This document shows, piece by piece, positions 43,090 through 52,411 of a stretch of 64,000 bases of DNA. Each line of letters begins with the position of its first letter. The stretch's first letter is position 1. This stretch comes from Streptomyces sp. NBRC 109706 (GTDB lineage: Bacteria; Actinomycetota; Actinomycetes; Streptomycetales; Streptomycetaceae): assembly GCF_000974485.1 (NCBI RefSeq), contig NZ_BBOM01000005.1, forward strand, positions 434,001-498,000, written 5' to 3'. Below the pieces are notes generated by a model. The model searched no databases and was not told the origin of the DNA. It worked only from the letters and a program-made list of their open reading frames with translations. A program made the position numbers and the translations under genes.

Positions 43090-44229
43090 ATGGAAGCCCT
43101 GTTGCTGCTCATCGCTTTCACCGCGATCTTCGGCGTGCTGGTGCTGCCCGCGCTGCGCCGGCGCCGGGAACGGCAGGAGTTCGAGCGAGCCGTGGCCCAG
43201 GCGGACGCGGAAACCCGTTCCGGGCCGCCGGGGATCTCCCTGAGCAAGGGCGAGGAACAGCCGGCCGCCAGCGCCGGGCTGGTCCCCGTCGACCAGCTCG
43301 ACGTGCGCCTGCCGGGCCCGGACGACGCGCTGGTGCACGCGCTGGAGGAAGCGCGCGGCAGCCAGGACTGGCGGCCCGCCGGACAGCTGCTGGCCCTGAC
43401 CGACGACAGCGAGCAGCGCTGGCAGCGGGTGCAGTCGCTGGCCGGGGCCGCCGCGATGGAGCTGGCCGAGTGGCGCGCCTCGGGCAGCGCCACCGGCGAG
43501 GGGCAGCGGGACGCGGGCTGGCTGCGCCGCTGGCGCGCCGAGGAGCCGAGGGACCCGGGCGGTGCGCAGGTGTACGCCCAGTTCCTGGTCTGGCAGGCGA
43601 TGGCGGACCCGAGCGCGGCCGAGTACCGGATCATCCTGGAGGAGGCCCGCGCGGTCTGCGCCGAGGCCGCCGAGTTGGCCCCCGAGGACCCCGTTCCGCA
43701 TATCACCGAGCTGGTGATCGCTCGCGGCCTCGACTACCCGCGGGAGGAGTTCGGGGCCGTCTGGCAGCGGGTCACCGAGCGCGACAAGGCGCATATGGGC
43801 GCGCATCTGGCGGCGCTGCCCTACTGGTCGGAGAAGTGGCACGGCTCCCGGACCGAGGCGGAGGGCTTCGCCCGCACGGCGGCCGGTTCGGCCGAGGCGG
43901 GCAGCCTGCTGCCGGCGCTGCCGCTCTTCGCGGTGTACGACCATCTGCCCGACATGCAGTACTCGCCGGGCATGTACCAGGGCGCGGTGGTCTCCGACGC
44001 GATCGAGGCGGCGCGGTTCGCGTTGCACAACGTCCGCCCCGATCACCCGATGGAGCCACATGTGCGCCATCTGTTGCTGTGTTTCCTGGTGCGCGCGGAG
44101 CGGTACCCGGAGGCGGCGGAACAGGTACGGGCGGTCGACGGTTATGTGGGGGCGATCCCCTGGGTCGACGGCGAGAACCCCGCCGCTGAGTACGCGACGT
44201 ACCGGGCCATCGCCATCGCCCGCCGGTAG
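43090..44229 (+). CDS. Conserved actinomycete protein with N-terminal membrane anchor
   Basis: A 379-residue protein with one N-terminal membrane helix ([20 protein letters not shown]), a basic stop (RRRRERQEF) and a helical cytoplasmic body rich in Trp and Ala with TPR-like character ([20 protein letters not shown] near 180-200, [20 protein letters not shown] near 320-340). It looks like the conserved streptomycete hypotheticals with helical repeats; no enzymatic motif is seen. RBS GGGGGAG upstream. It ends 44 nt before msrA and could share its transcript. Confidence 0.8.
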   Translation: MEALLLLIAFTAIFGVLVLPALRRRRERQEFERAVAQADAETRSGPPGISLSKGEEQPAASAGLVPVDQLDVRLPGPDDALVHALEEARGSQDWRPAGQLLALTDDSEQRWQRVQSLAGAAAMELAEWRASGSATGEGQRDAGWLRRWRAEEPRDPGGAQVYAQFLVWQAMADPSAAEYRIILEEARAVCAEAAELAPEDPVPHITELVIARGLDYPREEFGAVWQRVTERDKAHMGAHLAALPYWSEKWHGSRTEAEGFARTAAGSAEAGSLLPALPLFAVYDHLPDMQYSPGMYQGAVVSDAIEAARFALHNVRPDHPMEPHVRHLLLCFLVRAERYPEAAEQVRAVDGYVGAIPWVDGENPAAEYATYRAIAIARR

Positions 44230-44273
44230 CCAGCTGCCGGGCATTCGGACCAAGGAGCGACGAGGAGAGAGAC

Positions 44274-44936
44274 ATGCTGTACGCGTTCAAGAGCCGACTG
44301 CCGTCCCAGGAGGAGGCCCTGCCGGGCCGGGCCGAGAGCCCGTTCCCGGTGCCGACCACCCACACGGTGCTGGGCACGGAGCTGCAGGGCCCCTATCCGG
44401 AGGGTTACGAGGTGGCCGACTTCGGTCTGGGCTGCTTCTGGGGCGCCGAGCGGCGTTTCTGGCAGACCCCGGGGGTGTGGACCACGCTCGTGGGCTACCA
44501 GGGCGGCGTCACCGGCTACCCCACCTACGAGGAGGTGTGCAGCGGGATGACCGGGCACACCGAGGTGGTGCGCGTGGTGTTCGACCCGACCAAGGTCTCC
44601 TACGACGATCTGCTGCGGGTCTTCTGGGAGTCCCACGACCCGACCCAGGGCTTCCGCCAGGGCAACGACGTGGGCACCCAGTACCGCTCGGCGATCTACA
44701 CCCACGACCCGGCCCAGCAGGAGGCGGCCGAGCGCTCCCGCGATGCCTACCAGCGGGTCCTCACCGACTCCGGCTACGGCGAGATCACCACCGAACTGGC
44801 CTCCGCCACCCCGCTCCCCTTCTACCCGGCGGAGGGCTACCACCAGCAGTACCTCGACAAGAACCCGGCCGGCTACTGCGGCCTTGGCGGCACGGGCCTG
44901 AGCTGCCCGGTGGGGGTGGCGCGGGCGCAGCGGTGA
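44274..44936 (+). CDS. msrA: Peptide-methionine (S)-S-oxide reductase MsrA, complete active site
   Basis: A 220-residue MsrA that reduces S-methionine sulfoxide in proteins. It has the catalytic [16 protein letters not shown] with the conserved Tyr, TGHTEVV with Glu, GTQYRS with the second Tyr, and resolving cysteines in [11 protein letters not shown]. All residues that activate the substrate are present, in contrast to the paralogue at 51543. Good ribosome site GAGGAGAG before ATG 44274. Confidence 0.94.
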   Translation: MLYAFKSRLPSQEEALPGRAESPFPVPTTHTVLGTELQGPYPEGYEVADFGLGCFWGAERRFWQTPGVWTTLVGYQGGVTGYPTYEEVCSGMTGHTEVVRVVFDPTKVSYDDLLRVFWESHDPTQGFRQGNDVGTQYRSAIYTHDPAQQEAAERSRDAYQRVLTDSGYGEITTELASATPLPFYPAEGYHQQYLDKNPAGYCGLGGTGLSCPVGVARAQR

Positions 44937-45270
44937 GGCCCGTTCGCAGCCCCATCCCGCGCCACCGCCGCCCAGGCGGGTGTGCCGTGAAGACATATCG
45001 GACACACCCGCCGGTCGACGTAAGCCGTGAACTCATGGGCGTCAGCGGAATAGTCGGCTCCACGGCCGTTCCCGGGCTTAAGAACTCGACGTCTGCGCGT
45101 CTATCGCAAGCTTCCTCAACTCTCGAGCCCTGTCCTCACGGCAACAACCTCCGTGCGGTCAAGCCGAAAAACGCTCACAGCCTGCAGCAGGTCATGGTGT
45201 CTTGTAGTCGGCAACTTGGCTTCTGAAGCCCCTCAGACGGTAGAGTTTCAAGCAACGACATGGCCTACCG
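44937..45270. other. Transition to lower-GC accessory region, no gene seen
   Basis: About 330 nt in which base composition falls visibly below that of the preceding genes. No tRNA, integrase or direct repeat marking an attachment site could be found. A weak promoter (TTGGCT, 19-nt spacer, TAGAGT at 45241-45246) faces the next gene. Confidence 0.5.
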
Positions 45271-46662
45271 GTGGGGTGGGAACCCTTGTTACTCAACTGG
45301 CGAAGAGCCGCACCTGACCTGAGGGACCGCAGAAGTGAAGCGCAGGCAGGTAGTGGGCACCAGCCTCCGCCTCCCCCGGCTTCGTTGCTACGCAGAAACG
45401 CGGTGCTGCACCTCTACGACGCGCCCCTTTACCTCGACTGGCTGTTCTGGATGACCACCCTCTGGGGCGTGACCATGGTGATCTCGGCTCCGTCAGACGA
45501 AAGCAAACAGATGCCAGTCTGGCTGAACACGGTTCTCGCGACCATCGCCATCATGGCATGCCTCGGTGTTCTCCCTGCATGGCTGCGCCTTGTATTTCGA
45601 CGGTGGGTGTGGGCACGGCGTCACGCGGCACTGAGCGCTCCCCCCTCCTCGCAGGTGCCCACGTTGGACTCCGGCCCGGGCCCGTGGGCCGCACTTTGGC
45701 CTAGCCCGACTGCGACAAGCACAGCAGTTTCCGGCGCGGGAGGCGGACACCGCGACACCTCCCCGACCGGTGATACCGGAGCCGGCGGGGACTCAGAGAG
45801 GAAGTCGGCCGGTGTACCAGGCAAGCCAACCTCGCCCCATAGGCCGGCCGACCTCGCGAAGGTGCAAGTCTTCGCCGATACACAGAATGACCTCTCTGGG
45901 ATCGTCCACGGCTCAGTACTACAGGCCGGGCAGATCAATGGATCTGTGACGATCATTCAATACCCGGGACCGCCACCTACAAGACAATCTACGGAGGAAG
46001 ACTCCAAAACAGAAGGACCAAAAGTCACCCCTAAGGTCCCCCGAACAACCGACGAACTCGCCACACTGCTCGACCACCAACCCCCAATGTGGCAGCACTT
46101 GGCTTGGGCCGCCCACCTGGCAATCGGAGTGCAGGGGCTACACCCCAAGTGGCTAGATCACAAGGTAGGGAGTCCGAGCACCGGACGCATTTACACCTCC
46201 GCCGAGGAAGCCTACGAATACATCGATGACGCCCTACACCACATGCTTAGCATTGTGGAGCAAATCGAATACTGGCTTTCCCCAGAGGTGCAGGAATCAG
46301 CCTTCGGCACCCCAGGAAATTCCGGGGACATCACCGCAATCGAACACATGGCCAATCGGCTGGTCGGCGCCTACGAAGGATGCATGGACTGGGCTATCGA
46401 CCTCCGTTCGGCCAGACCGCCGGCTTCCCTATTGAAACTTTTCCATCTGGCCGCCGACTACGCCAATAACCCCGTACATCAATTTCGCACATTTGTCGAC
46501 CTTGCCGTCTCAGAGTTCGACAAGTTCTCCGAGATCGACTGGAACTCCCAAGAGGGCATCATCAAGGTGTCACTACCTCTCACCATCAGCGGCGACGCGG
46601 AAGTCGCACGCCAATTCGCGGTGGAACGCAGTCGATTGCGAGCATCTCTCCGTCGCAGCTGA
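45271..46662 (+). CDS. Two-helix membrane protein with GxVxGxVxQAG-type motif, low GC
   Basis: A 463-residue reading frame from GTG 45271; the true start may be GTG 45403 (VLHLYDAPLYLD), since the first 44 residues look unconstrained. Two membrane helices follow (about 52-73 and 83-108), then a Pro/Ser/Gly-rich linker, then NDLSGIVHGSVLQAGQINGS (206-225), a short beta motif recurring in streptomycete proteins beside STAND and regulatory domains. The C-terminal 240 residues are helical with no recognised domain. Codon use is much less GC-biased than in flanking genes, suggesting acquisition. Confidence 0.65.
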   Translation: MGWEPLLLNWRRAAPDLRDRRSEAQAGSGHQPPPPPASLLRRNAVLHLYDAPLYLDWLFWMTTLWGVTMVISAPSDESKQMPVWLNTVLATIAIMACLGVLPAWLRLVFRRWVWARRHAALSAPPSSQVPTLDSGPGPWAALWPSPTATSTAVSGAGGGHRDTSPTGDTGAGGDSERKSAGVPGKPTSPHRPADLAKVQVFADTQNDLSGIVHGSVLQAGQINGSVTIIQYPGPPPTRQSTEEDSKTEGPKVTPKVPRTTDELATLLDHQPPMWQHLAWAAHLAIGVQGLHPKWLDHKVGSPSTGRIYTSAEEAYEYIDDALHHMLSIVEQIEYWLSPEVQESAFGTPGNSGDITAIEHMANRLVGAYEGCMDWAIDLRSARPPASLLKLFHLAADYANNPVHQFRTFVDLAVSEFDKFSEIDWNSQEGIIKVSLPLTISGDAEVARQFAVERSRLRASLRRS

Positions 46663-46894
46663 GACGCCGAGACACTGAATCCATCGACACGACTTACCGA
46701 CCTCATTACTCAACACACTAGCCGCCAAAAAGCGGCCGTCTCAGATCACAGAGATTCCCTCTACCAATAAGGCGGTATTCCGGCTTCATGGGAACTGTCC
46801 ATGTCGCCCAATACGGTCGCCCCGACAACTGCCACACATGGCCATCTGTCAGGGTGGTTACGTGGCTGTGGGTCGTTCGAGGGAGTTGGTTGGC

Positions 46895-47815
46895 ATGAAG
46901 CCTGCCGAAGCTGGGCAGTCCGTGGGGTTCTCGTCCGCAGAGGCGGAGCGGGTAGCTCAAGCCGCTTGCAGGGCGGTCGGGCTCGACGGGGGCCGGGGCC
47001 GAGTTGGTGCGGTTCGGGGAGAACGCGTTGTTCCGGCTGGCGACGGCTCCCGTCATCGTGCGGGTGGCTCGATCGGTGGACTACCTGGGGTCGGTGCGGA
47101 CCGAGGTGGGGGTCTCGCGGTGGTTGGCGTGGGAGGGGTTTCCGGCGGCGCGGGTGGTGGAGGGTGTTGAGCAGCCGGTGGTGGTGGATGGGCATCCGGA
47201 GACGTTCTGGCATCTGATTCGGGAGGGGGATCGGAAGGCCAGCTATGGGGAGTTGGGCGGGGTGCTGCGGGGATCTGCACGGGCTGACGCCGCCAGATGT
47301 TCTCGAACACTGGCTGCGTACCCGGCGTTCGGGCGTACCGATCTGCGGGTGGAGCGGGTGACCGGGATACCTGAGGACGACCGGGAGTTTCTGCGGAAGC
47401 GGGGGCGGGAGCTGCGGGAGCGGTTGGCCGGGTTGCGGTTTGCCTCGCGGAAGGGCCCGGTGCACGGGGATACTCATGTGCAGAACCTCATGGTGGACAC
47501 CTCGGGCACGGTGTTGCTGATCGACTTCGAGAACTTCAGCTTTGACCACCCCGAGTGGGACCTCATGGTCACCGCGACCGAACACCACAGCCTGGGGTGG
47601 CAGACGCGCGAGCAGTACGCGGACTTCGTCACCGCGTACGGGCGGGATCTGCGGGATTGGGAGGGGTTTCCGTGTTGCGCGGCATTCAGGAGTTCCATAT
47701 GACGACGTGGCTCATGCAGAACGTCGGCGAGAGTGAAGCCGTGGCGGCGGAGTACGAGCGGCGGATCGCCTCTCTGCGCGATGACGACGCGCCCCACAAC
47801 TGGCTGCCGGGGTAG
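46895..47815 (+). pseudogene. Aminoglycoside-phosphotransferase-like gene with several frameshifts
   Basis: Homology to APH-type kinases runs across different frames: FSSAEAERVAQAACRAVGLDG (frame of 46895), LVRFGENALFRLA (shift near 46990, an extra G), LRDLHGLTPPDVLEHW (shift near 47266), FGRTDLRVERVTGIPEDD and GPVHGDTHVQNLM with LIDFENFSFDHPEWDL (back-shift), then VLRGIQEFHMTTWLMQNVGE (shift near 47670, a missing G). The Brenner-type HGDTHxxNLM and DFE motifs are kept. Four shifts make a functional product very unlikely, unless the assembly is poor here. Confidence 0.75.
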
Positions 47816-47820
47816 GCCCG

Positions 47821-48150
47821 TTACTCGTCCATCTCGGTCATGGCGACGTGTACGCGTTCGTTGAACTCCTGGACGGCCGGGTTGGTGGCGTGGGCCGAGA
47901 CCTGGCGTTGGAAGTCGGTGACGTAGCGGACGAAGCGGGATGACTGGAGGGCGTCTCCGGCCTTGACCGCGAGTGTGGCCGTGGTGGCGGCGGCTTCGAG
48001 TGCGCCGTTGAGAAGGTGGCTCTGCGCCAGCACCAACCGGCAGAACCCCAGCGTGCGGACGTACTTGGGGTCGGTGAAGGACACGGCGCATTCGGCAAAG
48101 ACCGCCCAAGACTCCCGGACGATCAGCTGTGCCCTGCCAGTCCACAGTGG
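47821..48150 (-). pseudogene. C-terminal remnant of XRE/TPR-type regulator
   Basis: Reading from about 48150 to the stop at 47821 gives YVRTLGFCRLVLAQSHLLNG and RFVRYVTDFQRQVSAHATNP AVQEFNERV-type segments, matching the end of streptomycete helix-turn-helix regulators with TPR sensor domains. No DNA-binding domain or start codon precedes it; upstream of the homology is unrelated sequence. Truncated gene, converging on the broken phosphotransferase. Confidence 0.65.
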
Positions 48151-48288
48151 CGGTGTGCAGCGATCGTTCGGGGACCGCCCGGAGCGGCGCAAGGCTCCGG
48201 CACGGTGGGCGCCCCCCGGGGAGAACGTCAACCTCGGCTCCCCCATCCCCGGCGGGGCGCCCGAACTCTCTGCATTCGGCGGTGTGGC

Positions 48289-48570
48289 GTGATCACGCCC
48301 CGGTCGGTGATCAAGGCCGCTGAGTAAACGCTCAGTGAGGAGACGGCCGAGGGTGCGTCCCGCGCCATCTTCGGCGTGACGTGCCTGAAGTGCGGCGCCG
48401 AGTCCGGGTTCGTGGACAACGAGCCCGAGCCCATCGAGACATGGGCGCTGCGCCACACCGCGCTCAACACCGACCATCGCCAGTTCCGGCTCACCACTGA
48501 GTGGTTCCTGCGCGTCGATCCCGCGCCCGGCAACCCGCTCCATGACCAGGAGAAGGAGAACGCGCCATGA
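48289..48570 (+). pseudogene. DUF7848-type gene with in-frame stop
   Basis: From GTG 48289 the frame reads ITPRSVIKAAE, then TAA at 48325-48327, then TLSEETAEGASRAIFGVTCL and the rest of a DUF7848-like protein (CLKCGAESG, WALRHTALN, FLRVDPAPGNP). The TAA stands where family members have an aromatic residue. A restart at GTG 48376 would still give a 64-residue piece with the CxxC. The following small gene overlaps its stop. Confidence 0.65.
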
Positions 48571-48668
48571 GGCAACGCCTGTTGTGCGCCGGGATCTGGG
48601 TGTTCTGGCTGCTGGTCGCCGGGCCGTTGGCGGTGATCAGCGACCCGAACCAGACGGTGTTCCTCTGA
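48567..48668 (+). CDS. 33-aa membrane peptide
   Basis: A 33-residue frame, MRQRLLCAGIWVFWLLVAGP then AVISDPNQTVFL, forming one membrane helix. Its ATG overlaps the stop of the DUF7848-type gene (ATGA), and similar tiny membrane proteins accompany such genes in streptomycetes. If the upstream gene is dead this one may be too. Confidence 0.5.
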   Translation: MRQRLLCAGIWVFWLLVAGPLAVISDPNQTVFL

Positions 48669-48868
48669 CGCCGACCTTTGCCCAGACATCTCCCACAACC
48701 GCATAACGAGACCGGACCACCCCTGAACTCTGGCAGGCACGCGGGTGGTCCGGCAGGGATTCCGCCAAACCCCGATGCCGGGGGTATCGGGGCCTCGGTC
48801 GTGCCGATCAAGCCGACGCACCGCCTCAGGCCACTCCAAGTCAGCGCGTGAGAAGAGGTGTTGAGGCC

Positions 48869-49183
48869 GTGCACGGCCCGGATAACGAAATGGGACCACT
48901 CAACGAGGAGTTCGACCCGGACGCCGTGCTGTGGGTGCGGGGCGTCAACTACGTCGGCGGGTAGCTCGACGCCAGGGGCGCAGCGAGGGAGCTGTCCGAT
49001 ACGTTGGCCTCCGCCGGCCTGGCCGGAGACGACGTCACCGTGCGGGCCGACGCCGCCCCCAACGGCTCGGGGCTCGTCCGGCTCAGCTGCTCGGCAGAGA
49101 CAGCGCGGAACTTCGCGCTGTTGGCCCGGGTGACAGCGGCACGGCTGCGGCGGGCGGGGGGAGGCTATGTGCGTACTGGCTGA
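48869..49183 (+). pseudogene. 105-codon hypothetical gene with in-frame TAG
   Basis: From GTG 48869 the frame encodes EEFDPDAVLWVRGVNYVGG, then TAG (48962-48964), then LDARGAARELSDTLASAGLA and a continuing soluble domain to TGA 49181. The coding character is the same on both sides of the TAG, which would arise from CAG by one C-to-T change. No known domain is recognised. Confidence 0.55.
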
Positions 49184-49751
49184 TGGCTCAGCCGACGAAA
49201 GCCCGCCACGACGAAACGGCCGGCTTACCGCCGGGGTGCGCTGGCCACCTTGACCGGCCGACGGGCTGTGCCACGCTTCCAGTTCTTCACGTCACGGACC
49301 GTCAGTCGGCGACCCTGCGGCTCTGGTGGCGAACCGTAGGCAGGGACGGCGGGCACCCGGCCGGGACCGGCCGCCAGGCCGCACGCCCGGCCAGGGCAGC
49401 CCGCCCGACCGGCGCGCCGCAGGCGCGCCCTTGAGGAAGTAGAGACGGGTTTCGACAGCGTTGTGCTCTGAAGCGGTCAGCGACTCGCTCAGTGAAACTC
49501 ACGAAACCTTGAACATCAACAGGAAGCTTCAGTCAAGATGTTCCCGCGACAGGGGGTTTCCCGACAGTCGCGAGCATGGCCGTATCCATGGCTAGTTGTC
49601 TTGGATACCGGAGCACTATAGGGATTGGCGAAACGTGGCGTCTCCGTGGTCTTTTACATCCCTGCAGAGGGTCAGGAATCGAGGAAGCGGAAGAGGGGCC
49701 GCAGAAAAGACGCGGCGCCAAGTGGGGGCGATTGAGGGAGCCTTGTATCGC
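49184..49751. other. Non-coding stretch in decayed region
   Basis: About 570 nt without a supportable gene. Composition changes from GC-rich (to about 49430) to A/T-richer. GAACATC (49511-49517) and GATGTTC (49537-49543) form an inverted repeat ahead of the next gene; its role is unknown. Confidence 0.5.
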
Positions 49752-50732
49752 ATGGGAGTCTCACGGAAGTTGGACTTTCGATTTCGGCGCGCCTTGCGCC
49801 TGCGTAATCTTGGCGCTAGGGCAACTCCCCTGCGGGACCTCTTGTTGATGTTGGTCTTCTTGTTCACTTTGGGGTCGATCATTCGGTACGCGCAGGACAT
49901 TGCGGCCATGTTGAAGCTTTTCTCCGGTAACTCTTCAACCGTCGCTGCCGAATTGCGCAGCAAGCTGGCCTCCACGGCCGAAGAGGCCCCCGGAGTCATC
50001 ATCGGCAATCTATCTCTAGCGCTAATCGCGGCGCTGGCCTTGCCGGTATTGGTCACATTTTTACTCATGCCTCTCGTGACTGCGTACGTCTTGAGGACCC
50101 CAAGATACTGGGTGTACATTGGCGAGACCCCACTACTGCGGGCCCATAGCTATGAATTGGTGAACAAGGTCAGCTACGCTCTTGAAGCTTGCGGCGAAGC
50201 CTATGAAGAGCGCCAACTCCCCAGCCCATTTGCCCTGCGTTCGCTTTCCGACGCCGTCAGGATGGTGGAGAAGGAAGTACGAAGAGCGCATCGCACTAGT
50301 GGAACAGTCCCCTTCTTTTCCCATCGCCACAAGCATCTCAAGCGTCACGCGGCCAGGGTAGTAGCTCGCCTCAAGGCAAGTGAGGGGCAAGTGGACAACA
50401 AGGGGTATATCGCAATCCGCGACATAGCTGAACTGCTCCTCACCATCGCTGAGCGGTACACCCAAGGAAGGGTGGGCGCCCTGTTGGATGAAGATGACAT
50501 TACCGACGAAAAGTTGGCAGGCGTTAGACCTGCGCGAGACCGTGAACCTCTGCGTCTATGCTTATTTGCAACGCTTGTAACCGCTGGGGCCATCGGTATC
50601 GCTTCGCTCAAATTGTCGGATCTGGCTAGCACGGTGGCGGTTGGCGGAGTCGGTCTGTTCGCTCTCGCTGTCGTATACCGTCGGGAAGCCATGCGGCGCC
50701 TATCTATTCTTTCCCCATTTGGTGGTCAGTGA
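49752..50732 (+). CDS. Four-helix membrane protein of unknown function, low GC
   Basis: About 326 residues from ATG 49752 (MGVSRKLDFRFRRALRLRN); in-frame TTG codons at 49743 and 49596 are possible earlier starts. Four membrane helices: about 34-55 (LLLMLVFLFTLGSIIRY), 80-112, 268-290 and 296-314. Between the pairs is a 150-residue soluble helical region with many charged residues (AVRMVEKEVRRAHR, KGYIAIRDIAELLLTIAERY). It resembles no family I know. GC content is clearly lower than the chromosome average here, as for the gene at 45271. Confidence 0.65.
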   Translation: MGVSRKLDFRFRRALRLRNLGARATPLRDLLLMLVFLFTLGSIIRYAQDIAAMLKLFSGNSSTVAAELRSKLASTAEEAPGVIIGNLSLALIAALALPVLVTFLLMPLVTAYVLRTPRYWVYIGETPLLRAHSYELVNKVSYALEACGEAYEERQLPSPFALRSLSDAVRMVEKEVRRAHRTSGTVPFFSHRHKHLKRHAARVVARLKASEGQVDNKGYIAIRDIAELLLTIAERYTQGRVGALLDEDDITDEKLAGVRPARDREPLRLCLFATLVTAGAIGIASLKLSDLASTVAVGGVGLFALAVVYRREAMRRLSILSPFGGQ

Positions 50733-51124
50733 CCAAAAGTCGAAACTCTCTTTGGTTCTCCGTGCGGGTATGAGAAGCGTGCCGCATGAGCGCCAATCCG
50801 CATTTCGTCCACGAGGTAATTCTTGCTTGCATTTCCGAGCAACACTCTGCAAGTAGTCAACAACGGCTCTCCTTCGCCGTTGCCTAGCGCGGCCTTCTCA
50901 TCTGGCAGCGGCATCCGAGCCGTAACAGCTTCGGTCCAAGCAAGTTCACACCCGGCAGCAGCGAACACCGCGTAGATCTGCTCCGGTGGCATGTCCGACG
51001 CGCTCGCCAACTCCTCGAACCTGTCCGCTGTGACGAACGGGATCACCGTGCGGTGCATGGCGCGGGTGCCCGTGGGTGGCTCGGCGAGGAGACGGTCGAC
51101 GATGAAGACACTGGTTCGCCCCGT
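50726..51124 (-). pseudogene. UTRA-domain remnant of a GntR-type regulator
   Basis: The frame ending at 50726 encodes GTRAMHRTVIPFVTADRFEE, YAVFAAAGCELAWTEAVTAR, MPLPDEKAALG and LLTTCRVLLG, the effector-binding UTRA fold of GntR/HutC regulators. No winged-helix domain precedes it; upstream the frame passes into unrelated fragments. It overlaps the convergent membrane gene by 7 nt. Confidence 0.6.
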
Positions 51125-51227
51125 CCAGTTCGAGCGCGCGGCCCTGTGGTCGTTGCGGTGTGGCCTCGTGTGACCGTGGGGGGTTCGACTTTGCGCCACT
51201 CGGAGAGGCCGGTGCTGAAGGTGTTGC

Positions 51228-51419
51228 CCTCGCCGATGGGTTGTTGTCGGTGGTCGCCGCGACAACCGACCAGCCGAGGCGCCGCGCGGTGGCGCCGTTG
51301 GCGCGATGCTGGTCCTCGACGCCGTGTCCACCGGGTGTGACGCCCAAAACCCTGCCCGCGGGCTCGGGAGCCAGCGGCGCCAGGCGTCGCCCACCATGGG
51401 TGATCACGATCGTCTCTCC
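51228..51419 (-). pseudogene. Antitoxin-like and serine-recombinase-like fragments
   Basis: In one minus-strand frame, GETIVITHGGRRLAPLAPEP (51419 down to about 51360) resembles the core of Phd/YefM-type antitoxins. About 40 nt on, RANGATARRLGWSVVAATTD NNPSA (51300-51228) resembles the resolvase fold of large serine recombinases. Neither has a start or complete domain. They look like scraps of an integrated element. Short matches, so confidence is low. Confidence 0.35.
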
Positions 51420-51542
51420 GTGCGACCTCCGTCGCCGGCGAGTGGAACTCCGGCCGGATCGGTGTCGGTGCTTCGGCGTGGTGGTGGGTAGGCAGTTGTT
51501 GGAACGGAACGATGTCGCCGAGGACTTGAGGACGCACCGACG

Positions 51543-52187
51543 ATGCTGACCGACTTCACGCAGCAACTGCCCACGCCCGACGAGGTGTTACCCGGTCGTT
51601 CGGAGCCCATGTTCACCGTGCCGGAACAGCACACCGTGCTGGGGACGCGCCTGCTGGGGCCGTATCCGGAGGGGTTCGAGATCGCCGAGTTCGCGCTCGG
51701 CTGCTTCTGGGGAGCGGAGCGCCGCTTCTGGCGGACGGAGGGCGTGTGGACCACGCTGACCGGCTTCCAGGGTGGCGCCACCACGCATCCCATTTCCGAG
51801 GAGGTCGCCTCCGGGCGCACCGGCCACGCGGAGACCGTCCGGGCCGTCTTCGACCCGTCGAAGGTCACCTACCGCGCGCTGCTCAAGGTGTTCTGGGAGG
51901 GTCACAACCCGACCCAGGGCTTCCGTCAGGGCAACGACATCGGCACCCACTGCCGGTCCATCGTCTTCTACCACTCCCCCGCGCAGCGCGCGGCCGCCGA
52001 GGAGACCAGGGACGGCTACCAGAAGGTGCTCGGCGCCAACGGCTACGGCCCCATCACCACGGAGATCCTTCCGGTCGAGGAGTTCCCGTTCTATCCGGCG
52101 GAGGCCCGCCACCAGCAGTATCTGGACAAGCACCCCCGGGGCTACTGCGGCCTCGGCGGCACCGGTCTGACCTGCCAGGTGGACTGA
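51543..52187 (+). CDS. MsrA paralogue with altered active site
   Basis: A 214-residue MsrA-family protein colinear with the copy at 44274. Catalytic Cys54 (GCFWGAE), Glu97 (TGHAE) and resolving Cys202 and Cys211 are kept. The two conserved tyrosines that hold and protonate the sulfoxide are lost: PTYxEVCSG is PISEEVASG (Ser85), and GTQYRS is GTHCRS (Cys137, a new cysteine at the active site). It may have changed substrate, low activity or a redox-sensing role. It lies directly after the decayed accessory region. Confidence 0.85.
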   Translation: MLTDFTQQLPTPDEVLPGRSEPMFTVPEQHTVLGTRLLGPYPEGFEIAEFALGCFWGAERRFWRTEGVWTTLTGFQGGATTHPISEEVASGRTGHAETVRAVFDPSKVTYRALLKVFWEGHNPTQGFRQGNDIGTHCRSIVFYHSPAQRAAAEETRDGYQKVLGANGYGPITTEILPVEEFPFYPAEARHQQYLDKHPRGYCGLGGTGLTCQVD

Positions 52188-52221
52188 CCGCACGCCGGCT
52201 CCGGCTCCGGCTCCAGCTCCG

Positions 52222-52260
52222 CGACGGCCGCGTACCCACCGGGTGGGTACGCGGCCGTCG
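52222..52260 (+). terminator. 17-bp perfect hairpin after second msrA
   Basis: CGACGGCCGCGTACCCA, loop CCGGG, TGGGTACGCGGCCGTCG. It is 34 nt after the MsrA paralogue stop and upstream of clpP3, separating the two transcription units. Confidence 0.85.
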
Positions 52261-52411
52261 GCGGTCCGGCGGGCACCGGTCGCGTCGAACGCTCTGCCAT
52301 GGGCGAATCTGCTCCCGGCCGATTGATGCCGGGATACCGGGGCGCGCGGCGGATGGTGGTGGGGAGGGCGCGGCTTCGGCGTCGCGCCGCTGCGAGGAGG
52401 AGGGAAAGGTG

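Noticed and set aside
44937..45270. tRNA or attachment site at the composition boundary
   Set aside because: No cloverleaf or TTCGANTC-type arm and no matching direct repeat at the other boundary could be found.
46761..47588. 275-residue minus-strand frame over the phosphotransferase remnant
   Set aside because: It is Pro/His/Arg-rich without any motif, whereas the plus strand shows clear kinase motifs across frames.
44274..52187. Two msrA genes as ends of a recent duplication or composite element
   Set aside because: The copies differ throughout, including active-site residues, and no direct DNA repeat was seen; ancient paralogy fits better.
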